DNA from: Streptomyces rubrogriseus
GTDB lineage: Bacteria > Actinomycetota > Actinomycetes > Streptomycetales > Streptomycetaceae
Assembly: GCF_027947575.1 (NCBI RefSeq)
Contig: NZ_CP116256.1
Coordinates: 4,278,001-4,342,000 of the forward strand
Direction: 5' to 3'
DNA length: 64,000 nt
Part shown: in pieces, positions 9,069 to 18,354 of the stretch
How positions within the stretch are numbered: position 1 is the stretch's first letter
How the letters are laid out: each line of letters begins with the position of its first letter
Program-made: the position numbers and the translations under genes
The notes under the pieces: generated by a model
The model's database searches: none
The model's input: only the letters and a program-made list of their open reading frames with translations
What the model was told of the DNA's origin: nothing

Positions 9069-9311
9069 ATGATCCTTCCGGCGGAGACGGAACTGCGTGC
9101 GGTGCTGGCTCGGTTCGCCCACGCGCGCATGGAATACGACGTGTCGCCCACCGGTCGCACCAGCCGGGCACTCGAGGACGCCACCTACACGCTGTGTGTG
9201 ATCACCGGAGCGCGCACCGCCGAGGACGCCCTGGTCACGGCGGACGCACTGCTCGAGCGGTACACCGACCGTACGAGCGTTACCCAGGACGACGAGACTT
9301 TGGCCGCCTAG
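9069..9311 (+). CDS. DUF5133 domain-containing protein
   Basis: 80 residues from ATG 9069, which has a strong purine-rich ribosome-binding site (GGGGAGAGGAAA). The sequence matches the family in LRAVLARFAHARMEYDVSPTGRTSRALEDATYTLCV and the helical end TAEDALVTADALLERY. Function is unknown. It lies 176 bases after the STAS gene on the same strand, a common pairing in the genus, so co-regulation is possible. Confidence 0.75.
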   Translation: MILPAETELRAVLARFAHARMEYDVSPTGRTSRALEDATYTLCVITGARTAEDALVTADALLERYTDRTSVTQDDETLAA

Positions 9312-9673
9312 AAAGTGCGCGAGTAGGGCTGTCCCCGGCGTCTACGGGACGAACGGCCCCGGCGGCACACAGGGCCCGCTCGCCCCCGGCAGAGGCCGTC
9401 ACCGAGCTGGGGTGCGGTAAGCACGATGGTCGTCACGATTAAGGTGAAAAACGCCGACGTCCCTTTGTCCCCGTGACGTTGACACGCACATCTAAGCGCA
9501 GTGGCGTCACCATACACTCCAGTGACCCTCGCCGAACCTGATGCCGTGACAGGTAGTCGGCAGCAGGCAGACATGCACTGGTCGAAGTGGTGAAGCCTTG
9601 GCGGGCTGTTCAGCCCCGAAGTCAGACACGGGGAGATCTACCGGCCGTCACCCAATTCCGACACAATCATCCC
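9312..9673. other. Intergenic, nothing recognised
   Basis: 362 bases with no convincing gene on either strand. It probably contains the promoter of the membrane-protein gene at 9674. No clear terminator or repeat was seen. Confidence 0.5.
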
Positions 9674-10777
9674 ATGACGATGACCGCCGGCGTCGTGCTC
9701 CCGGCCCGGAACACACTGTTCACCCTCGCCCGAGGGGCCCTGGGAGGCGGTGTGATCGGGGCATCACTGACTGCTCTCGTCGTCGGCGCCGTCATCAGGA
9801 GCGTACCGCTGTTCGTCACCGGACTGGGAGTGCCCGCGGTCTACGCCCTACTCGTCCTCCTCGCTGGTGTGCCGCGTCGAGCACGGGAGGCGGCGATCGC
9901 ACCGCGAACGGCGCTGGCGACGGTCGAGAGTGTGGAAGCCGTCAGGGACGAGGCGACCAGTGATGTGCCGGTGCGGTTCGTGTCGACGGTTGCGCCGGAC
10001 GACGCACCGGCATACCGCGTCGCGTTCACGCAGCACGTCCACCTCGCCGACCTGCCCGACTACCGGGCGGGCGACGTTGTGGTGGTCCAGTACCCGCCGG
10101 ACAGGCCGTGGCGGGTCAGGCTCGTGAAGCGGCCGACGCCTGAGTGGGAGGAGCGGGCGGCCGGCGCCCGCATCGACCCCGCGCCGGGGCCGGTCCTGGC
10201 CGGCGAGGAGCCCGAGGGCTCCGCCGTCGGCTTCGTCAGGCTGCTTGCCCTGCTGCTCGCCGCGGCCGGTGTGCTCCTGCTGTTCCGCACCGACCTGTTC
10301 GACGAAGACACCTCCGCGGGGTCGCCGTCCCCCACCCGGCCCTCGGTCTCCGCCTCTACCTCTTCGTCGACCACGGTGGTCTCGTCGGCCTCCGGCACGG
10401 TCACTCTCGCACCGCACCAGTCATTCCTCGACCAGGGCGAGCTGCGTAAGGCCATCACCGCGCTCACCCGGGGCACGGACGTGCGGATGGGGACCGCCGT
10501 CGTCGTACAGGACCGGATGCTGTCCGTCGTGTACGCGCACACCGGCTCGCAGACCGCGACATTCGACCTGGACTCCCTGCCCTACGACCGCTTCCCCGCC
10601 CTCGTCAAGGAAGCGCAGAGCAGCCTGGGGACCGGGTCGCCGCAGACCTGGGAGCTCACGGTGGAGTGCCTCACCGGCTCGCTCACCATCAGGGTCGGTG
10701 TGACGGCCGTCGGGGGGACGGCATGGCTGGAGGCGGACGGGGACGCCAAGGTGGTCCGGCGCACCCCGGCTCGCTGA
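9674..10777 (+). CDS. Membrane protein with DUF3592-like domain and extracytoplasmic tail
   Basis: Start taken at ATG 9674; a second ATG lies two codons later. 367 residues. Two transmembrane helices come early (ARGALGGGVIGASLTALVVG and SVPLFVTGLGVPAVYALLVL). A soluble region with the DUF3592 flavour follows (AYRVAFTQHVHLADLPDYRAGDVVVVQYPP), then a third helix (LLALLLAAAGVLLLF). After a Ser/Thr-rich linker the rest lies probably outside the cell. Function is unknown. Confidence 0.7.
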   Translation: MTMTAGVVLPARNTLFTLARGALGGGVIGASLTALVVGAVIRSVPLFVTGLGVPAVYALLVLLAGVPRRAREAAIAPRTALATVESVEAVRDEATSDVPVRFVSTVAPDDAPAYRVAFTQHVHLADLPDYRAGDVVVVQYPPDRPWRVRLVKRPTPEWEERAAGARIDPAPGPVLAGEEPEGSAVGFVRLLALLLAAAGVLLLFRTDLFDEDTSAGSPSPTRPSVSASTSSSTTVVSSASGTVTLAPHQSFLDQGELRKAITALTRGTDVRMGTAVVVQDRMLSVVYAHTGSQTATFDLDSLPYDRFPALVKEAQSSLGTGSPQTWELTVECLTGSLTIRVGVTAVGGTAWLEADGDAKVVRRTPAR

Positions 10778-10929
10778 CGGACGCCGCGCCAACCGGGTCT
10801 CACTCGGATAAGGGATCCCACCGATGCGGGGAAGCTGTCCAAGGCTGAAGTCGAGCCGTCAAAGTGACGGGAGGTGTGTTTTGGCGGCACCGGCGGCCAC
10901 GTACCAAGGTCTGCGAGACGTTGACGCGT

Positions 10930-11290
10930 CGGCGGGCAAGCGCGAGATCGCGCGAGTTCAGGGCGAACTGAACGCTCACCAACACCGGTACGCAAAGGAC
11001 TCGTTGGAGGCGCTGACTGGAGCGCCGAGGGCGGTGGGGATTGCCCGCCAGGAGCGCGAGAGCGCCGCTGGTCCCCGGGGCGAGAGCCCGTTCCGGGACC
11101 GGGAACGTGATGGCCAGCGGAGACATGAGCCTGCTGAGGCTACAGGTGTGTTCTGCGACCAGGCCGACACGGAGACCGGTCAGCAGCCGCAGTTCCACGA
11201 TGGCGACGTCGGGGTGGATCGGCTGGAGGACACGCCGCATCCAGGCCTGGCCGCCGGTGACGCGGGATCCCGGGGATCGGTGGCATGGCC
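10930..11290 (-). pseudogene. IS110-family transposase remnant
   Basis: The minus strand encodes text matching the middle of IS110-type (DEDD) transposases: DVAIVELRLLTGLRVGLVAEHT, LSRL, ITFPVPERALAPGTSGALALLAG, with SNESFA following in a neighbouring frame. The family pattern is L-LLT-HR-DLVA-...RL---L---FP-LERA. Frames change several times and neither end survives. Nothing else is recognisable in 10778-11446. Confidence 0.55.
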
Positions 11291-11446
11291 GGAGGGCTTC
11301 AGCGGTTCGGGCTCATCGTTGCCCATCCATCGCGGCTGCGCGTATGGCCACCGTTCTCCAGGCCCAGGCAGTAGCGACGCCCAACTCCTCTGCGTGCCCC
11401 AACCCTACGAATGGCTGGGCCAGACCCAGTAAGAAGGTAGAGCCGC

Positions 11447-12307
11447 ATGAGTCTTGAGGGATATCTGGCACTGTGGTGCGCGGTGTTCGGCACCGTCGCG
11501 CTCGTCGGCTACGTCCGGTCGCTGGCTGGGTTGACCGCGGCGCAGCGGTCGGCCCGGGTGACGGGCCGGATCGAGCAGGTCCGCGAACCCAGGCATGGAA
11601 GCTCGCAACGCGACGGGATATCCGTGGTCGTTTCCTTCGAAGACCCCTACAGCGGTGAGCAATTCACCGTGACAAACGACAGCGACCACGGGGAGAGGAT
11701 CACAGCAGCCTGGACGGGACGAGAGATCGGAGTCCGCTACCCGCGCGGAAGACCGCACGCGTACCACTTCACCAGCGACCTCGAGGCAAGCCGGCACGGA
11801 CTCGGATGGCCGAACTTCGCCCTCTTCCTCATCTACGTCGGACTGGTGGTCTTCGCCGCGATCGACTGGAGCTGGCCGTGGTCTCTGATCGGATTCGGTG
11901 TGCCCTGGACCCTGTCCGGCGTGTGGTACATGCCTCAGAGTGCCCGCGCGGTGAGACGTCGTATCGCCGCGCTGAACTCCCGCCCCCCTGTTCAGGGCCG
12001 CGTCATCGCCGTGCTTACGGACACCGACACCGACAGCGAGGGCGGCACCTTCACCAGCCACACACCGGTCATCGCCTTCACCACCCACGAGGGAACGGCC
12101 GTCACCGCTTACTGTCCTGACGGCCTGCCCCACGCCACCACCTCCCACGGAAGCGACGTCACGATCCACTACGACCCCGACGACCCCGCCGTCTTCACCC
12201 CGAACCTCGCGTCCGAGGACCGTTCCCGCCTGCTCGACATCACCTGTGGCACCGTGGCACTGAGCCTCGGAGTGGCAGCGGCCGTCGTCGGGGTAGCGCT
12301 GCTGTGA
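11447..12307 (+). CDS. DUF3592 domain-containing membrane protein
   Basis: 286 residues, ATG after GAAGGTAGAGCC. It has an N-terminal helix (LWCAVFGTVALVGYVRSL), a DUF3592 beta domain (ARVTGRIEQV ... EIGVRYPRGRPHAYHF), a central helical pair (FALFLIYVGLVVFAAIDW; SLIGFGVPWTLSGVWYM), a second DUF3592-like domain (VQGRVIAVLTDTDTDS ... DVTIHYDPDDPAVFTPN) and a last helix. The internal duplication of the beta domain is clear. Function is unknown. Confidence 0.8.
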   Translation: MSLEGYLALWCAVFGTVALVGYVRSLAGLTAAQRSARVTGRIEQVREPRHGSSQRDGISVVVSFEDPYSGEQFTVTNDSDHGERITAAWTGREIGVRYPRGRPHAYHFTSDLEASRHGLGWPNFALFLIYVGLVVFAAIDWSWPWSLIGFGVPWTLSGVWYMPQSARAVRRRIAALNSRPPVQGRVIAVLTDTDTDSEGGTFTSHTPVIAFTTHEGTAVTAYCPDGLPHATTSHGSDVTIHYDPDDPAVFTPNLASEDRSRLLDITCGTVALSLGVAAAVVGVALL

Positions 12308-12538
12308 CACCCGAAGAGCGACGGTACGCGCCGGAGGACTCCTTCCCACTGGATCCTCGGCGTGCGACGCTCTCTGCCTGGGAGTGCCACCCGTCGCCCG
12401 CATCCTGGTGTGCCCCAACTCGCGTGGCGAAGTCCTCTACCACAGCCCGACGACGGTAGGGGGTTACCCTGCCTACGCCGCCCCTCCATAAGCCGTGGAC
12501 GGTGTCGCGCCACGGCTTGTCGCGCAGATTCAGAACTT

Positions 12539-13222
12539 CTAACAGCTAGCCACAGTGCCGTCTTTCGTTTCCTGGTGGCTCGGTCCGGCCGCGTATGCCA
12601 GCGGAGGTGCGATTGCTTGCGCATCCGCTCCCTGACCGACCCACAGGGCGATGAAGAGCGCGGCGGTCGCTTCCAGGAGTCCCGCATGTACGAGACCGCC
12701 GCCGGCCACGGGTTCGCAGCCCACGTCCTGCACCAACCTGCTTACACGCGCGAGGGCAGTCTCGTCGTCTCCGCAGACCGGAACGGCCAGCGGTCGCCCG
12801 TCGAAGACGGGCGGCCGCATGCGCCACACGTCCTCGTGGCAAAGGTTGAAAGCCTTGACCACGTGGGCTCCCGGTGCCGCCGCGGCGAGTTGCTGTGCGG
12901 CGGAGGGGCCTCCTTGCGTGAGCAGCCCGAAACCCGGACCGACCGCGTTGGAGCAGTCGAGCAGCACCTTGCCCTCCAGGGCCGCGTGCAGGTCCCGCAC
13001 CACGTCTACTCCCGCCCCGAAGGGCAGCGCGGCCAACACCACCTGGCCGGACTCGGCCGCCGCGCGTAGACTGCCAGGCTTCGCGCTGCCCCCGATGCGC
13101 GTCGCGAGCCGCTCCGCCCTGTGCGGGTCCCGCCCCCCGATGGTTACCTCGTGCCCGGCCCGCACCCAGTGGGTGGCGAGTGCGTCGGCCATGTTGCCCG
13201 TGCCCAGTACACCGATTCTCAT
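12539..13222 (-). CDS. NADP-dependent reductase, F420-dependent NADP reductase (Fno)-like
   Basis: Start at ATG 13222, since GGAGAGGAG precedes it. 227 residues. The N-terminus is a Rossmann motif (MRIGVLGTGNMADALATHW), with GRDP after the second strand. The middle (VVLAALPFGAGVDV, KVLLDCSNAVGPGF, VVKAFNLCHEDVW) follows the NADP oxidoreductase/F420 reductase family. It is divergent from an HxlR regulator 75 bases away, which probably controls it. The substrate is unknown. Confidence 0.82.
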   Translation of the reverse strand: MRIGVLGTGNMADALATHWVRAGHEVTIGGRDPHRAERLATRIGGSAKPGSLRAAAESGQVVLAALPFGAGVDVVRDLHAALEGKVLLDCSNAVGPGFGLLTQGGPSAAQQLAAAAPGAHVVKAFNLCHEDVWRMRPPVFDGRPLAVPVCGDDETALARVSRLVQDVGCEPVAGGGLVHAGLLEATAALFIALWVGQGADAQAIAPPLAYAAGPSHQETKDGTVASC

Positions 13223-13296
13223 CGCGCGGCTCCTCTCCGTGTCTGCTTCGAGCATTCACGCTGACGCTAGACAACCGTTCGGGCACCATTTGGTAC

Positions 13297-13677
13297 GTGA
13301 CGACCAATGCCTTCCTCGCCGACTGCCGCGCCCGACTCGCCTTCGACCTGCTCTCCAACACCTGGAATGCCGTGGTGCTCTGGGCACTGCGCGATGGCCC
13401 CAGGCGCCCGGTCGAACTGCGAGAACGGATCGGGGGCATCAGCTCCAAGGTTCTTACCGAGACTCTGCGCCGACTGCAGTCCAACGGACTTGTCGACAGG
13501 CAGACAGACAACGACCACCCATCTCGGGTCGAGTACCAACTGACCTTTCTGGGTCGGACCTTGCTGGCTCCCATCGACGCCGTCGGGGCGTGGGCCTTCA
13601 AGTACGGTGATGAGGTGATGGCGGCTCAGGAAGCAGCATGCGCTCCCAACCCGCAGCGCCCTCGTTCAGCTTGCTAG
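13297..13677 (+). CDS. HxlR family winged-helix transcriptional regulator
   Basis: GTG 13297 is the likely start, giving 126 residues. The HxlR pattern is clear: a Cys near the N-terminus (LADCRARLAFDLLSNTW), LWALRDGPRRPVELRERIGGISSKVLTETLRRLQSNGLV, then the wing with EYQLTFLG. Cys10 could act as a redox sensor, as in some members. It is transcribed away from the reductase gene, the usual arrangement for a repressor and its target. Confidence 0.88.
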   Translation: MTTNAFLADCRARLAFDLLSNTWNAVVLWALRDGPRRPVELRERIGGISSKVLTETLRRLQSNGLVDRQTDNDHPSRVEYQLTFLGRTLLAPIDAVGAWAFKYGDEVMAAQEAACAPNPQRPRSAC

Positions 13678-13724
13678 TGTGCTGCGCCAGAAATCCTGAG
13701 GGCTAGGGCCTGTCTGACAAATGA

Positions 13725-14575
13725 TCACCCGTGGACTCGAGGAGCCAGAGGATCAAGGAAGCCAGGACAACTCCGGCACGGTAGCGGTCGCCGAGCTTGT
13801 CGGACCGGGTCGCGATCGCGCGGAACTGCTTGAGGCGGGCGAAGCATCGTTCGACGACGTTGCGGTCGCGATAGGTGACCTTGTCGAAGGCCGGCGGCTG
13901 GCCGCCGAGGGCTCCGCGTCGGCGGCGGTTCGCCGCCTGGTCGCGGCGCTCGGGGATCGTGGCAGCGATGCCCCTGCGCCTCAGCAGATGACGGATGGAC
14001 CTGTGGAATACGCCTTGTCACCCAGCACACGATCCGGTGTCGTGCGCGGGCGGCCCGTGCCGAGGCGCGGGGCGCGGATGCCGTCGAGGACTGGCCGAAC
14101 GCCGTAGCGTCGTTGACGTTGCCGGGCGTGAGCACAATCGACAGGGGCAGGCCCCGGCCATCGACGGCGAGATGGACTTTGGTGGTCAGTCCGCCTCGGG
14201 AGCGGCCGAGGGCCTGGCGCGCTTGCGAGCCGCCCGGATCTTCCAGTTCGTCCCCGTTCGCATCCCCTTTTTTTGCGGGCGCCCACTGCGTGCTGATGGG
14301 CTCGGTTGATGGTGGAGTCGACGGAGACCGTCCATTCCACCCGGCCCACCGCGTCATCGCGGACCTGAACATGCTCCAGCAACCGTGCCCAGGTGCCGTC
14401 CGCCTCCCAGCGGGCGAACCGCTCGTGGACGGTCTGCCACGGAGCCCCGGTCCGCAGCCGCCACAGCACCCCGTTGACCACCTGCCGGTGATCACGCCAC
14501 GGACGGCCCCGTCCGTCCACCTGGGGCAAAAGGGGCTCTATCCGCCTCCATCAGCTCACCTCGACCTGCCACAAG
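13725..14575 (-). pseudogene. IS5-family transposase, frameshifted
   Basis: The minus strand reads, across frames, WRDHRQVVNGVLWRLRTGAP, EWTVSVDSTINRAHQHA, ALGRSRGGLTTKVHLAVDG, LTPGNVNDATAF and GDKAYS. This is the standard IS5-group DDE order, with catalytic Asp in VDSTIN and Asp in GDKAYS. The first frame change is at an A7 run near 14270-14276, which in this group is often a programmed slippage site. Two later changes (near 14100 and 14000) and the degraded start (a possible GTG near 14573) look like true damage. Confidence 0.8.
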
Positions 14576-14608
14576 ATCAATTATCAGACCGGCTATAGAG
14601 TCCTGCCC

Positions 14609-15238
14609 GTGGTGAATCATCAGGACGAGACCAGGACGGCCTACGACGGTGTCGTTGAGCTGTACGCATCGCTGTTCGCAAACCGGCTGGAGACACAACC
14701 TTTCTCCCGGGCCATGATCGGCACCTTCGCCGAACTGGTCCGCGCGACGGGCAACCCGCGGGCAGCGGACGTCGGGTGCGGGCCCGGACATCTGACAGCC
14801 ATGCTGCACGAACTCGGCCTGGACGCCTTCGGACTCGACCTTGCCCCCGGCATGGTCGACCACGCCCGGCAGGCCCATCCGGCGCTGCGCTTCCAAGTGG
14901 CGCGGATGGAATCCCTGCCGATCGAGGACGCCGCGCTCGGCGGCGTGCTGGCCCACTACTCAATGATCCACACCCCTCCTGGAGAACTACCGGAGCTGCT
15001 CACCGAACAGGTGCGCGTCCTGGCGCCGGACGGTCTGCTCCTGGTCTCCTTCTTCGGGACCGACGGACAAGAACCGGTCCGGTTCGACCACAAGGTGGCG
15101 CCCGCCTACAGCTGGCCGGTGGATCGCCTCGCCGAACTGCTGGACGATGCTGGGCTCGACCCCTTCGCCCGGCTGCTCCACGATCCAGCCTCTGATCGGG
15201 GCTTCCTCGACGCCCATCTACTGGCCCGCCGTTCGTAG
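14609..15238 (+). CDS. Class I SAM-dependent methyltransferase
   Basis: 209 residues from GTG 14609. SAM-binding motif I is AADVGCGPGHLT near residue 53, followed by the acidic GLDLAPGMV and a motif-IV region (GVLAHYSMIHTPP), then LAPDGLLLVSFFG. It belongs to the Methyltransf_11/25 type and acts on a small molecule or unknown substrate. A TATAGAGT box lies about 14 bases before the start, so the transcript may be nearly leaderless. The gene is intact within a decayed IS unit. Confidence 0.85.
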   Translation: MVNHQDETRTAYDGVVELYASLFANRLETQPFSRAMIGTFAELVRATGNPRAADVGCGPGHLTAMLHELGLDAFGLDLAPGMVDHARQAHPALRFQVARMESLPIEDAALGGVLAHYSMIHTPPGELPELLTEQVRVLAPDGLLLVSFFGTDGQEPVRFDHKVAPAYSWPVDRLAELLDDAGLDPFARLLHDPASDRGFLDAHLLARRS

Positions 15239-15371
15239 CCACTGCCCAGTCCCCAGCCGCTCGGCGCACCTCCAGATTGCCAGCTCAGCCGAATCTCGCT
15301 GATCAGACTGGAATTGTCTGACAGGCCCTAGTAAGTACCCTATTGCCATCTCGCATCCGGGGCCTTCTGCT

Positions 15372-15840
15372 GTGGCGATCACGTTGTCCGAATCGGAGTG
15401 CGCCGAGTTGGTGCGCCGGACGAACATGCCGCACCGGCGCTCGGCCGAGAAGGCTCGCGTCATCCTGCCGTGTGCTGACGGCATGTCAAACACGACTGTC
15501 GCAGGACTCGTCGGTGTCCAGGCCAAGACGGTCAGCAAGTGGCGTCGGGCTTTCGCCGCAGAGCGGATGGCCGGGCTTGAGGACGCCGGCTGGATCGGCC
15601 GTCCAAAGTCGACCTGATCCTCGACGACGCTGAGCGCAGGCAGCTGTAGCAGTGGGCGCGGCATGCCAGCACCGCCCAGGTCCTCGCGTTACGAGCCAAG
15701 ATCGTGCTGCGCTGCGCGGAAGGCGGGGCGAACCAGCAGGCCGCGGCCGACCTCGGCACCGACAGGTCGACCGTGGACCGCTGACGAGCCCGGTTCATCG
15801 CAAAATGCCTCGAACTGGAGAGGCTTGCGCGGATCGGTGG
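15372..15840 (+). pseudogene. IS630-family transposase N-terminal remnants
   Basis: The first part encodes an HTH domain: SESECAELVRRTNM, EKARVILPCADGMSNTTVAG, KTVSKWRRAFAAERMAGL. After a frame change comes a second HTH unit: ILDDAERRQL, two stops, ALRAKIVLRCAEGGANQQAA, DRSTVDR, stop, RARFIAK. Both match the IS630 N-terminus. No DDE domain remains, so this is two fused or internally shortened remnants. Confidence 0.7.
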
Positions 15841-15842
15841 TT

Positions 15843-15978
15843 CTCGCGACGACCTCAAGGTCGTCGCGGTGCCTGGGTGGGGGTGAGCGGCATACCCGAA
15901 GGGCTCGGTCGGGCACAGTAGGCGGCGGGTGGTGCGGCCGTGTTGTTCGAGGTAGTCGGCGAGCCGGAGTTCGGGGCC
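15843..15978 (-). pseudogene. Small fragment of a repeat-rich Streptomyces protein
   Basis: The minus strand encodes GPELRLADYLEQHGRTTRRLLC, resembling the LADYLEQHGRRTRR segment of TPR-containing Streptomyces proteins of unknown function. It is flanked by non-coding text on both sides, and 15979-16294 holds nothing I recognise. Confidence 0.35.
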
Positions 15979-16294
15979 TGTTGCTGTGGGAAGAGCGGGC
16001 ACGGGCGACGATCAAGCCGGTCATCCGGCTGCGACCCTGGCTGGTTCCCGGACGACCTCATCCGGTGCCTCGTCGTGCTCCCGCCGCGCGCAGGCGGGCA
16101 ACGACTGCCGTTGGGGGAAGTAGGCGATGTGACCGTAGGAACTGCGCCGGCCGGGTGGACCCCCAGGTCATGCGGTTGCCGTCAGCGGAACGGCTGACCG
16201 GCCCCGACTCCGGCGGCGCGGCCGGGTTGCTCTCGGCGGGCTGGTCCGGTCGCGGCTCGGACACCCTTCCGACAGGTCCGGCGACGACGAACCC

Positions 16295-17023
16295 TCAGCG
16301 AGGAATCCCATCGGGTGTATTGCAGCTCCTGTGCCTCGGCAGGGCCCCGTTGTCCCCTCCCGCCTGCACCAGGCCCGTCTGGTACGCGATGACGACGAGC
16401 TGTGCCCGGTCGCGGGCGTTGAGTTTTGTCATCGCGCGGTGGATGTGTGTCCGTACCGTCAGCGGGCTGACCACCAGCAACTCGGCGATCTCCATGTTGG
16501 ACTTGCCCTCGGCCGCCAGCGCCATCACTTCCCGTTCCCGTCCGGTGAGGTCGGCGAGCCGTTCCGCGGGCACCAGGTGCGTGCCGGGGCCCGGAGAGGT
16601 GAGGAAGCGAGTGATCAGGGTGCGGGTGGCGCCGGGGGAGAGCAGCGCCTCCCCGGAGGCCACCGTGCGGATGCCGGCCAACAGGGCGTCCGCGGTGACG
16701 TCCTTGCCCAGGAAGCCGCTGGCCCCGGCCCGCAGCGCCTGGGCGACGTACTCCTCGGTCTCGAAGGTGGTCAGGATCAGCACCCGGGTGGTCACCAGCT
16801 CTGAATCGGAGCAGATCGCCGCGGTGCCGGACAGGCCGTCCGTCCCGGGCATGCGAATGTCCATGAGCACCACGTCCGGGTGGTGGGTACGGGCCAGCTC
16901 CAGCGCCTCCGCCCCGTTGGACGCCTCCCCGACGACCTCCATGTCCGGGCAGGAGTCGATCAGGATGCGGAAAGTGGCCCTGAGCAGGGCCTGGTCGTCC
17001 GCGAGCAGCACCTTCACGGTCAT
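16295..17023 (-). CDS. NarL/LuxR family response regulator
   Basis: 242 residues. The receiver domain has the acidic pair in LLADDQ, phosphoacceptor Asp55 in VVLMDIRMPG, Thr in ILTTFETEEY and Lys in FLGKD. A LuxR-type HTH lies near residues 175-230 (LTGREREVMALAAEGKSNMEIA, VSPLTVRTHIHRAMTKLN). Its ATG overlaps the stop of the histidine kinase by four bases, so the pair is translationally coupled. With the MMPL gene upstream it probably forms an operon, suggesting a response to an envelope or lipid signal. Confidence 0.92.
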   Translation of the reverse strand: MTVKVLLADDQALLRATFRILIDSCPDMEVVGEASNGAEALELARTHHPDVVLMDIRMPGTDGLSGTAAICSDSELVTTRVLILTTFETEEYVAQALRAGASGFLGKDVTADALLAGIRTVASGEALLSPGATRTLITRFLTSPGPGTHLVPAERLADLTGREREVMALAAEGKSNMEIAELLVVSPLTVRTHIHRAMTKLNARDRAQLVVIAYQTGLVQAGGDNGALPRHRSCNTPDGIPR

Positions 17024-18261
17024 GGAGACTCTCCTTCGACGATGGCGGACGGCTGCAGCGGCAGCGCGGTGGTGACCTCGAAGCCGCCCTCGGGGCGGGG
17101 GCCCGCGCGCAGGTCGCCGCCGATGGACTGGGCGCGCTCCCGCATGCCCCGCAACCCGAAGCCGCCGGACGTCCCGTTGACGGTGGTGGCGGTGGCCGGG
17201 CCGTCATTGCTGACGGTGATGAGCAGCCGGGAGTCGGCGTAGGTGAAGCTGACGTGGGCGGCGCGTTCGGGGGCGTGCTTGGCGACGTTGGTGAGGGCTT
17301 CCTGCACGAGCCGGTACGCGGTCAGGTCCACGCCCGGCGTCAGCGGGCGGCGCACACCCTCCTGGTGGACGACGACTTCCAGGCCCGCCGAGCGGTAGGA
17401 GTCGATCAGCTCAGGCAGGCGGGCGAGCCCCGGTGCCGGTTCCAGGCCCGCGCCCTTGGGCCGGTCGTCCTGGCGCAGCAGGCCCAGGGTGGCCTTGAGC
17501 TCGCGCAGCGCCGAAGAGGTGGTGCCGGTGAGGTCGTCGAGGATCTTCCGGCTCTGTTCGGGGTTGCTGTGCGAGAGGTGGGCGGCGGTGCCGGCCTGGG
17601 CGTTGGCGAGCGCCAGGTGGTGGGCTACGACGTCGTGCAGTTCGCGGGCGATGCGCATGCGCTCCTCGGTGACCCGCAGCCGGGCCTCCTCCTCCCGGGT
17701 GCGTTCTGCGTGCTCGGCGCGGGACTTGACCGCTTCCAGATAGTCGCCGCGCAGCCGGGCCAGGCTGCCGCCGACGAGCGGCAGAGCCATCCAGAACACC
17801 GGGCCGATCACGGTCAGGACGGGGGAGAGGTCGCGCATGCCGTCGGAGAACAGGTTCACGGTCAGCAGGGCCACCGTGACGACGAGCGCGTACGGGCGGA
17901 CGGTCCGGCGATCGCACAGGACGGCCAGCCAGTACATCGCGGCGAGCAGCGGCGCCAGCAGCATCGGGGTGAGCAGGTAGCCGCGCGCGATCGCGGCGAT
18001 GGTGACCCCGGCGACCACGACCACGACCGTGCGGGTGTGGGTGCGGTACTTCAGCAGGACGAAGCAGGACAGGCCGAGCATGACCTCCAGCGACTTTCCG
18101 GTGTCCGGGCGGTTGACGCCGGGGAGGCTGAGGTGGGTGCCGAAGAAGGCGCAGCCGATGAGGGCCAGCACCATCGTCACGTCCAGGAAGCGAGGGAAAC
18201 GCGGGAAGCGCGACGCGTACTGTTCCACGCGCTCGGTGTAGCGCTCCAGGCTGCTGTTCAT
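17020..18261 (-). CDS. Sensor histidine kinase (HisKA_3 type)
   Basis: 413 residues from ATG 18261. The N-terminal half is membrane-embedded, with about five or six helices (LDVTMVLALIGCAFFG; TVVVVVAGVTIAAIA; LLAPLLAAMYWLAVL; YALVVTVALLTVNLF; VLTVIGPVFWMALPL). The phosphoacceptor is His209 in RIARELHDVVAHHLA. The ATPase part shows YRLVQEALTNVAKHAP (N box) and GGFGLRGMRERA (G box). It is coupled to the response regulator and lies 93 bases downstream of the MMPL gene. Confidence 0.92.
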   Translation of the reverse strand: MNSSLERYTERVEQYASRFPRFPRFLDVTMVLALIGCAFFGTHLSLPGVNRPDTGKSLEVMLGLSCFVLLKYRTHTRTVVVVVAGVTIAAIARGYLLTPMLLAPLLAAMYWLAVLCDRRTVRPYALVVTVALLTVNLFSDGMRDLSPVLTVIGPVFWMALPLVGGSLARLRGDYLEAVKSRAEHAERTREEEARLRVTEERMRIARELHDVVAHHLALANAQAGTAAHLSHSNPEQSRKILDDLTGTTSSALRELKATLGLLRQDDRPKGAGLEPAPGLARLPELIDSYRSAGLEVVVHQEGVRRPLTPGVDLTAYRLVQEALTNVAKHAPERAAHVSFTYADSRLLITVSNDGPATATTVNGTSGGFGLRGMRERAQSIGGDLRAGPRPEGGFEVTTALPLQPSAIVEGESP

Positions 18262-18307
18262 GGTGGGCTCTCTCGGTGAGGGGCTGCATCCATGGTGGAC
18301 GATGCGA

Positions 18308-18342
18308 AGCCGCCCGGGACGCTGGGGCGACCCCGGGCGGCT
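18308..18342. terminator. Hairpin after the MMPL gene
   Basis: Perfect 11-base inverted repeat AGCCGCCCGGG with a 13-base loop, directly after the MMPL stop at 18355 in its direction of transcription. It could stop or attenuate readthrough into the kinase genes. No T-run follows, as is common in Streptomyces. Confidence 0.55.
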
Positions 18343-18354
18343 CCTGCGCACCGG

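Larger units (their letters stand above)
13703..15331. mobile_element. IS5-type unit with matching terminal repeats carrying a methyltransferase gene
   Basis: The left end reads CTAGGGCCTGTCTGACAA (13703-13720). The right end (15314-15331) is its reverse complement with one mismatch. Both ends are flanked by CTAG, consistent with a short target duplication. Inside lie a decayed transposase (minus strand) and an intact methyltransferase (plus strand). Next to the right end are scraps resembling the transposase 5' region, so the methyltransferase may have entered the early part of the transposase gene. Confidence 0.7.

Noticed and set aside
10824..11432. 202-codon plus-strand gene
   Set aside because: The minus strand carries IS110-like text here; the plus-strand translation has no coherent features.
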